DNA of 5,472 nucleotides from the NCBI GenBank assembly GCA_023249205.1, contig JAHFDC010000077.1:1-5472 (forward strand), read 5' to 3'. A model generated the notes under the pieces. The model saw only the letters and a program-made list of their open reading frames with translations. It was not told where the DNA came from and did no database searches. Source of the DNA: Candidatus Methylomirabilota bacterium. Its GTDB lineage: Bacteria; Methylomirabilota; Methylomirabilia; Methylomirabilales; JACPAU01. How positions within the stretch are numbered: the first letter of the stretch is position 1; each line of letters starts with the position of its first letter. The position numbers and the translations under genes are program-made. Of this stretch, positions 1-5,472 are shown piece by piece.

Positions 1-1
1 C

Positions 2-352
2 GGGATCACGGCGCGCTTCAACCGGAACCTCCTCGCCCGGATCAATCGCGAGCTCGGGGGCAACTTCCCGGTGGAGGCTTTTCGCCATTGGGCGCTCTAC
101 GATCCCGAGCCGGGCCGGGTCGAGATGCGCCTGGTCAGCATCCGTCCCCACCGCGTGTGGATTGAGCGGCTGGGTCTCGAGGTCCGGTTCGACGCCGGCG
201 AGACGATCCACACGGAAGACTCGTACAAGTATTCCCTGCCGGAGATCGAGGCCCTGGCCGCCGCCGCCGGACTCCGCGTCGAGCGCCGCTGGCTCGACGA
301 GGGGCGCCTGTTCAGCGTGAACCTGTTCGCGCTCCCGGACCCCCGCTCCTGA
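2..352 (+). CDS. egtD: L-histidine N(alpha)-methyltransferase EgtD, C-terminal part
   Basis: This is a partial gene, open at the window's left edge; 116 residues and a TGA stop are visible, about one third of the usual ~320 aa. The family is SAM-dependent and trimethylates the alpha-amino group of histidine to hercynine, the first step of ergothioneine synthesis in the cytoplasm. Reading from base 2 gives GITARFNRNLLARINRELGG, a typical EgtD segment, then AFRHWALYDPEPGRVEMRL, the IHTEDSYKYS motif (bases 206-226) and the closing RLFSVNLFAL. In mycobacterial EgtD a Glu and a Ser two residues later (E282, S284) contact the histidine imidazole; the Glu at 215-217 and Ser at 221-223 appear to be their counterparts. 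The SAM-binding N-terminal domain lies outside the window, so its integrity is unknown. A GTG at 71 is internal to the reading frame and is not the start. The next gene is convergent, 81 bp away. An egtB partner would be expected upstream but is not visible. Confidence 0.9.
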   Translation, partial: GITARFNRNLLARINRELGGNFPVEAFRHWALYDPEPGRVEMRLVSIRPHRVWIERLGLEVRFDAGETIHTEDSYKYSLPEIEALAAAAGLRVERRWLDEGRLFSVNLFALPDPRS

Positions 353-433
353 TCGCACGTGGGCTCGCCCGGGACCAGCACGGCCCGGACGCAGTAGCGC
401 GGGTCCGTCTGCAGCCCGCAAACCGGGGCTCCG
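353..433. other. Convergent intergenic spacer between egtD and the Toprim-like gene
   Basis: These 81 bases separate two converging stop codons. The segment is GC-rich like egtD. It contains a short imperfect terminator candidate, CCGGG at 369-373 with CCCGG at 384-388 around a 10-nt loop, but no T-run follows on either strand. I see no convincing intrinsic terminator, gene remnant, tRNA or repeat here. It marks the left edge of the lower-G+C two-gene insert. Confidence 0.4.
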
Positions 434-1066
434 TTACCAAGCTCGCACCTCCCGAGCAAGGGTTCCAAAACCGACTGAAAACTTCTCCTCAAGCACTCCC
501 GGGTTCGCTGCCAGCCGGTCAGCCTCTTGGATAGCGCGTGCTTCCTCGATTGGGAGTGGCGGACGATCTGTGCCATACACTGCACGCTTCAGTTCATTCT
601 TGGAATAAGGGAAGACCCCCGTGTGCAGACCAACGGTCCACGCGGCTTCGCTGACCTGAGGATCTCTACCGACCCGGTACCAAGCCTCGATCGCCGGTAC
701 CGCAAGTCCTATCGCCAACTTGAGCGGGGCGCGGTTCGGAACAGGCGTGAGCTGTCTGCGAACCTGTTCTGTAACCTGCCGCAACTGGCAAAGACGGCAT
801 TCAATGCTAACTCCTCCCGGCTGGTCGTGCGCGAACTCGTGAGGAGGAGAATGATTCGAGTCCACGACTAGGACGAGTGCTTCGGCATCCGATTGGTAAT
901 GGAGGTGTTTCAGGATGGTTGGCAGGATTTCGCGGACCGAAGGCCAACCGCGAGTCCGGAGTGGGGGAAGACTCACCCGCTCAGTCTGCCTTCGTAGTAT
1001 GCCGTCAATCGGGACTCGAAGTGCGGCCTCGTCGGCCGATGATTCACTAAGAACGGCGAGCTTCAT
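434..1066 (-). CDS. Toprim/DUF4276-like protein, partner of the AAA ATPase
   Basis: This 210-aa protein has no name I can assign with certainty. Its N-terminus (LSESSADEAALRVPIDGIL, residues 6-24) matches the first strand and acidic residue of Toprim-like/DUF4276 proteins, with E8 as the candidate metal ligand. A hydrophobic strand, residues 63-69, ends in the second acidic position (VVDSNHS, D69). The canonical Toprim DxD reads DSN here, so N71 replaces the second Asp. A central His/Cys cluster (H76, H80, C90, C93, spaced HxxxH and CxxC) could bind zinc. AVPAIEAWY (122-130) resembles the conserved IEAW block of this family. The ATG overlaps the ATPase stop as ATGA, and GGAGG lies directly against the start codon, so translation is probably coupled to the ATPase. 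By analogy with ATPase/Toprim pairs it may be a nuclease effector. That is inference: fold assignment is by eye and catalysis is uncertain given the Asn. G+C is below that of the flanking genes. Confidence 0.7.
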   Translation of the reverse strand: MKLAVLSESSADEAALRVPIDGILRRQTERVSLPPLRTRGWPSVREILPTILKHLHYQSDAEALVLVVDSNHSPPHEFAHDQPGGVSIECRLCQLRQVTEQVRRQLTPVPNRAPLKLAIGLAVPAIEAWYRVGRDPQVSEAAWTVGLHTGVFPYSKNELKRAVYGTDRPPLPIEEARAIQEADRLAANPGVLEEKFSVGFGTLAREVRAW

Positions 1067-2067
1067 CCTCCGGAGGGAACTCCGCCGAGTATCCCGCTAT
1101 ACCAGACTTCGCCAAGGTGTGCGCTCTCTAGGATTTCCTGCAAATCCGACCGTTGAGACAGGGGTTCGAACCGCGCCTCAACTCCGACCTTCTGAGCGAT
1201 TATCACTTCATCCGGATGATCCTTGAACAAGTCGAGGAAGTATGGAGAATGTGTCGTTGCCACAACCTGCGCGGGCTCCCGGCTATCGCCAAAGCTCTCC
1301 GGATAGCTGAGGCGGTAGAGAGCGTCCCGTACCTCGCGGAGGAGTCGCGGATGAATCCCCCGATCAGGCTCCTCAAAACAGACGATTGACGGAGGATCCG
1401 GAAGGTAGGCTACAGTGAGGATTGCCAGAGCAAGGAGAGTACCTTGAGAGAGATCTGAGGCACCGATCGTGTGGTGCTGCTGATGAGTGCGAAGCAGAAA
1501 TGCTCGCACCCCGGATCCTGGGGTGCTGAACAGAACTCGATCAAACTCCGGCAACCATCTGGCTAGCTCTCGATTGAGAGCCTCGAATCGCTCTGGCTCC
1601 CGATCGCGAAGTTGATCAAGAACTCCCGGGAGAAGGCCTCCATTATGAGCGAGCTCCAAGTTGGGCTGTAGCCTTACGGGATTTGCTATAGCTGTCGCAT
1701 CTAGCGAGTAGCTTCGTATGCGAGTGAGAAATTTCCGGAGCGATGACGCCGTCGGATCGCCGACCCTCCGCCCTTCTTGGTCTTGATAGATTTGATCGCG
1801 GTCACCCGCCGAGGGCCAAATCGCCTTTGTTGTTAAGCCATTATATGGATTTCCCCAATGAACTACCACTTCAACTGTGCTGCACGGATAGCCGACACTT
1901 GCGAGGTGCTCGAAGGTGTAGGAGCCTGGATTTGCCGCGGCTTGGAGGGCCTGAAGGGCAGTAGTTTTCCCACTGCCATTGGGCCCCACGATCAACGTGA
2001 ACCGCCCTAGATCGAGCTTCGTTTTCCACAAGACTTTAAAGTTCCGGAAATCGACAGACTGAATCAT
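1063..2067 (-). CDS. AAA/ABC-type ATPase, OLD/RecF-like, of a two-gene cassette
   Basis: This is a 334-aa cytoplasmic ATPase with the ABC/SMC-like AAA fold found in OLD, RecF and PARIS-type proteins. It opens with MIQSVDFRNFKVL, the usual first strand. Walker A is GPNGSGKT (28-35, K34). The ABC-signature-like LSQGT is at 206-210. Walker B is IVCFEEPD (228-235), with E232 and E233 as candidate catalytic residues, and is followed by RGIHP. The H-loop is TTHSP (271-275, H273). All nucleotide-binding and dimerisation motifs are therefore present. No long coiled-coil arm or fused nuclease domain is seen, and the length suits an ATPase-only subunit. I chose the ATG at 2065-2067 because GAGGAG precedes it at 4 nt and the homologous first strand starts there; an upstream in-frame ATG ending at 2106 would add 13 residues but has no Shine-Dalgarno sequence. 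Its stop overlaps the next gene's start (ATGA, 1063-1066). It probably powers or gates the Toprim-like partner, perhaps in phage defence; that role is inferred. Confidence 0.88.
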   Translation of the reverse strand: MIQSVDFRNFKVLWKTKLDLGRFTLIVGPNGSGKTTALQALQAAANPGSYTFEHLASVGYPCSTVEVVVHWGNPYNGLTTKAIWPSAGDRDQIYQDQEGRRVGDPTASSLRKFLTRIRSYSLDATAIANPVRLQPNLELAHNGGLLPGVLDQLRDREPERFEALNRELARWLPEFDRVLFSTPGSGVRAFLLRTHQQHHTIGASDLSQGTLLALAILTVAYLPDPPSIVCFEEPDRGIHPRLLREVRDALYRLSYPESFGDSREPAQVVATTHSPYFLDLFKDHPDEVIIAQKVGVEARFEPLSQRSDLQEILESAHLGEVWYSGILGGVPSGG

Positions 2068-2078
2068 GGCACTCCTCG
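2068..2078 (-). promoter_or_regulatory. Ribosome binding site deciding the ATPase start
   Basis: Read on the minus strand, CCGAGGAGTGCC precedes the ATG at 2067. The GAGGAG core sits 4 nt from the start codon, close to the preferred distance. The alternative start at 2106 has no purine-rich element at the right spacing, so the shorter ATPase is preferred. Confidence 0.65.
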
Positions 2079-2089
2079 GTTCTCGCAGA

Positions 2090-2118
2090 ACTATACTCCG
2101 ATCCATACTGCCAGTCTA
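2090..2118 (-). promoter_or_regulatory. Candidate sigma70-type promoter for the ATPase/Toprim pair
   Basis: On the minus strand a -10-like TATAGT (bases 2095-2090, 5 of 6 matches to TATAAT) lies 17 nt after a -35-like TAGACT (2118-2113, 4 of 6 to TTGACA). The implied transcript would begin near 2083, about 16 nt before the preferred ATG at 2067. That is long enough to carry the GAGGAG ribosome binding site but excludes the longer ATPase start. Box matching is by eye, and the host's promoter consensus is unknown. Confidence 0.4.
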
Positions 2119-2226
2119 GTTCCGAGATCCACGGTTGCAATTCCGAGTCTCTCCCCGACAAGAGGGCTCACTTCGTAAGCCGGGGTGAACTGGCTACTGC
2201 GTTCCCCTTTTGTGGAGTGCCCCAAG

Positions 2227-2243
2227 AGGCTCCAAAGGAGCCT
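2227..2243. terminator. Perfect hairpin after the small-protein stop codon
   Basis: AGGCTCC (2227-2233), a 3-nt AAA loop and GGAGCCT (2237-2243) form a perfect 7-bp stem. It abuts the TAA stop (2244-2246) of the minus-strand small gene, so it fits the 3' end of the EamA-half operon and could insulate the downstream ATPase pair. On the minus strand it is followed by CTTGGGGC rather than a U-run. It is therefore an atypical intrinsic terminator, or a transcript-stabilising stem. On the plus strand a short TTTAT follows instead. Confidence 0.5.
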
Positions 2244-2555
2244 TTATGGGCTTTGCGCTTCCTCCCGCTCCAGCATGCCCAATGCGAGGAAGGTCGCCCG
2301 GTGCTTCGCGTAGGCGGCGGCCACGGCCTGGAGCGCCGCCTCCATCTCGCTGAGGAACGCGGGCAGCGGGCCCAGGGTCAGGACCCGGCCCGCCTCCCAC
2401 CGCGAGCGGGCGGCCTCGAAGGCGGCGGCCACCTCCCCCAGGGCTGGGCGCAGGCGCCCCGCCTCCTCCTCGGGGACCTGGAGGCTCCGCAGGCGCATCC
2501 GCTTCAGCCGGCGGTCCCACTCCTGGAGCATCCGCACGATCGTTTCCAGCGTCAC
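2244..2555 (-). CDS. Small helical hypothetical protein in the EamA-half operon
   Basis: I do not recognise this 103-aa protein. It begins at a GTG 7 nt after the stop of the second EamA half, with only a weak purine stretch (GAGAAAG) upstream, so translation may depend on coupling. An internal ATG at codon 9 is a less likely start. The protein is rich in Glu, Arg, Ala and Leu and has no membrane segment, signal peptide or cysteines. Two predicted helical stretches (about 3-25 and 29-55) precede a short LGPLP turn (61-65) and a third helix (66-98), suggesting a small helical bundle or coiled coil. G+C and codon use match the flanking chromosomal genes rather than the insert. The position, third in the operon and directly before a hairpin, suggests a function linked to the transporter halves or simple co-transcription. 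A competing minus-strand frame over 2194-2520 is a Gly/Pro-rich shadow. Confidence 0.65.
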   Translation of the reverse strand: MTLETIVRMLQEWDRRLKRMRLRSLQVPEEEAGRLRPALGEVAAAFEAARSRWEAGRVLTLGPLPAFLSEMEAALQAVAAAYAKHRATFLALGMLEREEAQSP

Positions 2556-2562
2556 GGCTTTC

Positions 2563-2997
2563 TCACCAGACCAGCATGACCCCGCCCACTACGATGGCCA
2601 GCGTCCCGGCCAGCACCCGGGGCGTGATCACCTGCGTCCTCCGCTGGAGGAGGAAGGCGAAGATGAGGGCGAAGGCCGGGTACGTGGCGGTGATGGGAGC
2701 CGACAGCACCACCGGGATGTGGACGAGCGAGGCGTAGTTGGCAGTGATGGCCCCCAGGCTGGTGACGGCGTAGAGGACGATGAAGAGGACTGTCCAGCGG
2801 TCCAGGCGGGCCAGGCCTCGCCCCTGGCCCGTCAGGAGCAGGCCGAGGCCGACCAGCGCGGTGCCCGACCAGACGGCAAGCGTGACCCCCGTCAGGTAGT
2901 GGGTCTCACGCAGCCCCACCCGCGCCAGGACGGGGACCCAGGCGAAGGACGCGGCCGTGAGGAGCGCATACACATACCCCCGGGTCTGCAGCCTCAT
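2563..2997 (-). CDS. Half-size EamA (DMT superfamily) membrane protein, second half
   Basis: This is a 144-aa integral membrane protein with a single EamA-type repeat of about five helices (roughly 8-27, 35-57, 68-88, 92-116, 127-143). Standard EamA transporters carry two such repeats in about 300 aa. The segment VVLSAPITATYPAFALIFAF (96-115) matches the conserved fourth-helix block of the family. The usual Glu after that helix (the 'GE' position) is missing; Q118-R119-R120-T121 stand there instead. Its ATG overlaps the TGA of the first half in ATGA (2994-2997), so the two are translationally coupled and probably assemble as a heterodimer equal to one 10-helix transporter in the cytoplasmic membrane. 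It is not simply a frameshifted single gene, since each half has its own start and a complete repeat. The substrate is unknown; the family exports metabolites, amino acids or drugs. Confidence 0.88.
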   Translation of the reverse strand: MRLQTRGYVYALLTAASFAWVPVLARVGLRETHYLTGVTLAVWSGTALVGLGLLLTGQGRGLARLDRWTVLFIVLYAVTSLGAITANYASLVHIPVVLSAPITATYPAFALIFAFLLQRRTQVITPRVLAGTLAIVVGGVMLVW

Positions 2998-3440
2998 AGC
3001 CTGACCCGGTCCGTCGTGATGCAGAGGGTCCCGACCACGACCAGGAGAATCCCCAGCGCCCGTCGCAGCGTGAGGATCTCCCCCAGGCCCAGGACCGCGA
3101 AGGTGGCGGCGAAGAGGGGATACGTACTGCTGATGGGGACGGAACGGGCCACCCCCACGTCCCGGATGCTGGAGAAGTAAAAAGTCCGCCCGAGCAGGTA
3201 GTTGGCCCCTCCCGCCAGGACGAAGGCGGTGAGCGTCGGCCCCGAGACGGCTCCGAGCGGCGCGAGCCCCATGAGGGCGGCGTGGGCGATGAGGAGCAGG
3301 GTCGAGGCGACGACGAGCGTCCAGAAAACCACCTGCGCCGGCGTCCCCCGCCGGAGCGCCCGCTGCGCGAAGAAGGGGTCAATCCCCCACAGGATGGCCG
3401 CCACGACGGCGAGCACGATGCCTTCGGCGGTTGCGGTCAC
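2994..3440 (-). CDS. Half-size EamA (DMT superfamily) membrane protein, first half
   Basis: This 148-aa membrane protein carries one EamA repeat with about five helices (7-26, 36-58, 67-88, 97-119, 127-145). The N-terminal ILWGIDPFFAQRAL matches the family's helix-1 W-G block, and PISSTYPLFAATFAVLGLGE (102-121) matches the helix-4 block with the canonical Glu at 121. I chose the GTG at 3438-3440 because it lies a few residues before helix 1; the frame stays open far upstream but the predicted sequence there is Arg/Gly/Pro-rich shadow of the opposite-strand SEC-C gene. A GGGG run about 7 nt upstream is a poor ribosome binding site, so the start is moderately certain. It leads a three-gene operon (this half, second half, small protein) and is divergent from the SEC-C gene. 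With its partner it would form a complete inner-membrane transporter; the substrate cannot be read from the sequence. Confidence 0.85.
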   Translation of the reverse strand: MTATAEGIVLAVVAAILWGIDPFFAQRALRRGTPAQVVFWTLVVASTLLLIAHAALMGLAPLGAVSGPTLTAFVLAGGANYLLGRTFYFSSIRDVGVARSVPISSTYPLFAATFAVLGLGEILTLRRALGILLVVVGTLCITTDRVRL

Positions 3441-3641
3441 GGGGCACCCCGCGCGCTCTCCGCGGGCAGTGAGGTGGAGGAACGGCACCGGGAGCCGGAG
3501 CCTTGACCCCCGGGCCAGCCGGCGACCATGGGAGTGGCGATCAGCGGGGGGCCGGGCGCCCGGTCTTTGTAGCACACTCCGCCCGGCGCGCCTATCCGCA
3601 ATCGGCTGGACGGCTGGCTGGCCGGCCTCTAGACTTCCCGC
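3441..3641. other. Divergent intergenic region between the EamA-half operon and the SEC-C gene
   Basis: These 201 GC-rich bases must hold promoters for both directions. I see no convincing sigma70 pair for the minus-strand operon. Toward the plus-strand gene there is a -10-like box against the ATG, listed separately, preceded by a short run of GGCTGG-type repeats at 3604-3621. Apparent protein frames through this region are low-complexity Arg/Pro/Gly and are not supported. Confidence 0.45.
3607..3635 (+). promoter_or_regulatory. Candidate leaderless promoter of the SEC-C gene
   Basis: TAGACT (3630-3635) fits both a -10 box (4 of 6) and the TANNNT pattern found just upstream of leaderless genes. 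TGGACG (3607-3612, 4 of 6 to TTGACA) lies 17 nt before it. The distance from the -10 end to the ATG at 3642 is 6 nt, so transcription would start at or next to the A of the start codon. No Shine-Dalgarno sequence exists in the preceding 20 bases, which agrees with a leaderless mRNA. Confidence 0.4.
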
Positions 3642-4550
<909 letters not shown>

Positions 4551-4601
4551 GGCATCGGAGGTCCTTCCCGGCGCGACCGCTTCCCACCTTGACCCCATTC
4601 A

Positions 4602-4631
4602 CCGGTGCGTTGGATCCTCTCCGGGCACCGG
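4602..4631. repeat. Inverted repeat upstream of the exporter promoter
   Basis: CCGGTGC (4602-4608) and GCACCGG (4625-4631) are perfect inverted copies separated by 16 nt. They lie about 50 nt after the SEC-C stop codon and 9 nt before the -35 box of the next promoter. No T-run follows, so an intrinsic terminator is doubtful. The two half-sites, 23 nt centre to centre (about two helical turns), could instead be an operator for a dimeric regulator. Confidence 0.4.
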
Positions 4632-4640
4632 ACTGCGCGC

Positions 4641-4670
4641 TTGACAGCATCCGGCAACTTGTCCTATAGA
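4641..4670 (+). promoter_or_regulatory. Sigma70-type promoter of the YedA-like exporter gene
   Basis: A perfect TTGACA -35 box (4641-4646) is followed after 18 nt by TATAGA (4665-4670, 4 of 6 matches to TATAAT). The surrounding bases, about 4650-4680, are unusually AT-rich for this window. The transcript would begin near 4677, giving an untranslated leader of about 100 nt to the preferred GTG at 4781, or about 35 nt to an alternative GTG at 4712. This is the strongest promoter-like sequence in the window. Confidence 0.62.
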
Positions 4671-4771
4671 ACAACTTTTCCAACCCCGGGGAGGGGAGCG
4701 AGGGGGGTGGCGTGGGAACGCCGGAAGGGCCGGTGACGGGAAGGGTCGGGGAGATCGCGCACGGAGAGCGC

Positions 4772-4775
4772 GGAG
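4772..4775 (+). promoter_or_regulatory. Ribosome binding site for the YedA-like exporter
   Basis: GGAG sits 5 nt before the GTG at 4781, which places the start seven codons ahead of the first membrane helix, as usual in this family. A competing in-frame GTG at 4712 also has purines upstream and would add 23 polar residues, so the choice is probable, not certain. Confidence 0.5.
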
Positions 4776-4780
4776 CGAAA

Positions 4781-5472
4781 GTGCCCCCCGTTCTCCGGCG
4801 GCGCGTCCTGCTCCTCCTCGCGTTCGGGGCGGTCTACATCTTCTGGGGATCCACCTACCTGGCGATCCGGGTCGGGGTGGAGACGATCCCCCCGGCCGTC
4901 ATGGTCGGGCTGCGCTTCCTGCCGGCCGGACTCCTCCTCCTGCCCGTCGCCCGCGCGCTCGGGCAGCCGCTCGCCGTCAGCGCCCGCGACCTGCGGGTCC
5001 TCTTCCTGATCGGTCTCCTCCTCCTCGTGGGAGGCAACGGGGCGGTGGTCTGGGCGGAGCAGTACGTGGCCTCGGGGCTCGCGGCGCTCCTCGTAGCCAC
5101 AGTCCCCCTCTGGATGGCCCTGCTGGAACGCCTCCTGCCGGGCGGCAGCCGCCTCACGGCCGGCGCGGCCACCGGCCTGAGCCTCGGGTTCGTCGGGGTC
5201 GCCGTCCTCCTCTGGCCGAAGCTCCAGGCGGTGCAGGGGGCCGATCTCTGGGGGGAGGCAGCCCTCCTCTTCGCCGCCCTCTCCTGGGCCGTGGGCTCCA
5301 TCTGGTCGCGGCGCGCCGGCCTCGCCGTCCCGCCGCTCGTGGCGACCGCCTGGCAGATGCTCCTGGCCGGCGCCTTCATGACGGCCGTGAGCCTCGCGAC
5401 CGGTCAACTGGCGCACGCCCGCTGGACCGGCGCCGCCGTCGGCGCCATGGGCTACCTGATCATCTTCGGCTC
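4781..5472 (+). CDS. YedA-like EamA/DMT-family exporter, N-terminal part
   Basis: This is a partial gene cut by the right edge of the window; 230 codons of an expected ~300 are visible. The N-terminus has a short Arg-rich head (MPPVLRRR), then helix 1 AFGAVYIFWGSTYLAIRVGV (14-33), which with PPAVMVGLRFLPAG (37-50) is characteristic of the YedA-type subgroup of the drug/metabolite transporter superfamily. Other family blocks are GGNGAVVWAEQYVASGLAAL (84-103) and the helix-4 segment VATVPLWMALLER (105-117). The second EamA repeat begins near LWGEAALLFAALSWAVGSIW (156-175), so this is a normal two-repeat transporter, unlike the split pair on the other strand. The role is export of a metabolite or toxic compound across the cytoplasmic membrane; the substrate is unknown. 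The start is GTG with GGAG 5 nt upstream. A long minus-strand frame across it is a codon-bias shadow. Confidence 0.9.
   Translation, partial: MPPVLRRRVLLLLAFGAVYIFWGSTYLAIRVGVETIPPAVMVGLRFLPAGLLLLPVARALGQPLAVSARDLRVLFLIGLLLLVGGNGAVVWAEQYVASGLAALLVATVPLWMALLERLLPGGSRLTAGAATGLSLGFVGVAVLLWPKLQAVQGADLWGEAALLFAALSWAVGSIWSRRAGLAVPPLVATAWQMLLAGAFMTAVSLATGQLAHARWTGAAVGAMGYLIIFG

Noticed and set aside
97..585. Minus-strand 162-aa open frame
   Set aside because: It spans the egtD gene on the opposite strand and runs into the Toprim-like gene in another frame; its composition is Arg/Ser-rich with no motif.
527..871. Plus-strand open frame opposite the Toprim-like gene
   Set aside because: It is antisense to a protein with clear family motifs, and shows no recognisable domain or ribosome binding site.
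1063..2106. Longer ATPase form starting at the upstream ATG
   Set aside because: The extra 13 residues precede the normal first strand, there is no Shine-Dalgarno sequence, and the candidate -10 box would lie inside the coding region.
353..2243. Mobile-element ends or target-site duplications around the insert
   Set aside because: Both edges were compared by eye and only trivial short matches such as GGGCTC were found; no transposase, integrase or tRNA is present.
3604..3625. Short GGCTGG-type tandem repeat
   Set aside because: Only a few imperfect copies in GC-rich sequence; not enough to call an iteron, origin or regulatory array.
4664..5416. 250-aa minus-strand frame opposite the YedA-like exporter
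   Set aside because: It is a Glu/Arg/Gly/Pro-rich shadow; the opposite strand encodes an unmistakable DMT transporter.

Overview
This is a GC-rich bacterial window, with flanks near 70% G+C and one 60-base line at 77%. It carries chromosomal housekeeping or transport genes plus a two-gene insert of visibly lower G+C. The content (ergothioneine biosynthesis, several DMT-family exporters, a SEC-C protein) suits a soil or environmental high-GC bacterium. The phylum cannot be fixed from the sequence alone.

Layout: (1) Bases 2-352 (+) hold the C-terminal third of EgtD, the histidine N-alpha-methyltransferase of ergothioneine synthesis; its N-terminus lies outside the window. (2) Bases 434-2067 (-) hold a tightly coupled pair convergent with egtD: an ABC-type AAA ATPase (334 aa) followed, through a 4-base ATGA overlap, by a 210-aa Toprim/DUF4276-like protein. 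The pair has its own plausible promoter and ribosome binding site and lower G+C than its neighbours. It looks like an acquired ATPase-plus-Toprim cassette of the kind seen in OLD, Gabija, PARIS and Abi/Rlo-type phage defence, and it is the most interesting element here. (3) Bases 2244-3440 (-) hold a compact three-gene operon: two half-size EamA membrane proteins joined by another ATGA overlap, then a small unrecognised helical protein, ending in a perfect 7-bp hairpin directly after its stop codon. (4) Bases 3642-4550 (+) hold a 302-aa protein of unknown function with a C-terminal SEC-C zinc motif. It has no Shine-Dalgarno sequence and a -10-like box just upstream of the ATG, so its mRNA may be leaderless. 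(5) Bases 4781-5472 (+, cut by the window end) hold a YedA-like EamA/DMT exporter, preceded by a promoter with a perfect TTGACA -35 box.

How the parts work together: the two EamA halves probably assemble into one 10-helix transporter equivalent. The ATPase and Toprim-like protein probably act as one complex, with the ATPase sensing or gating and the Toprim-like partner as possible effector. The SEC-C gene is transcribed divergently from the EamA-half operon across a roughly 200-bp spacer. No gene-free stretch exceeds 300 bases, and I saw no RNA genes, CRISPR arrays or insertion sequences.
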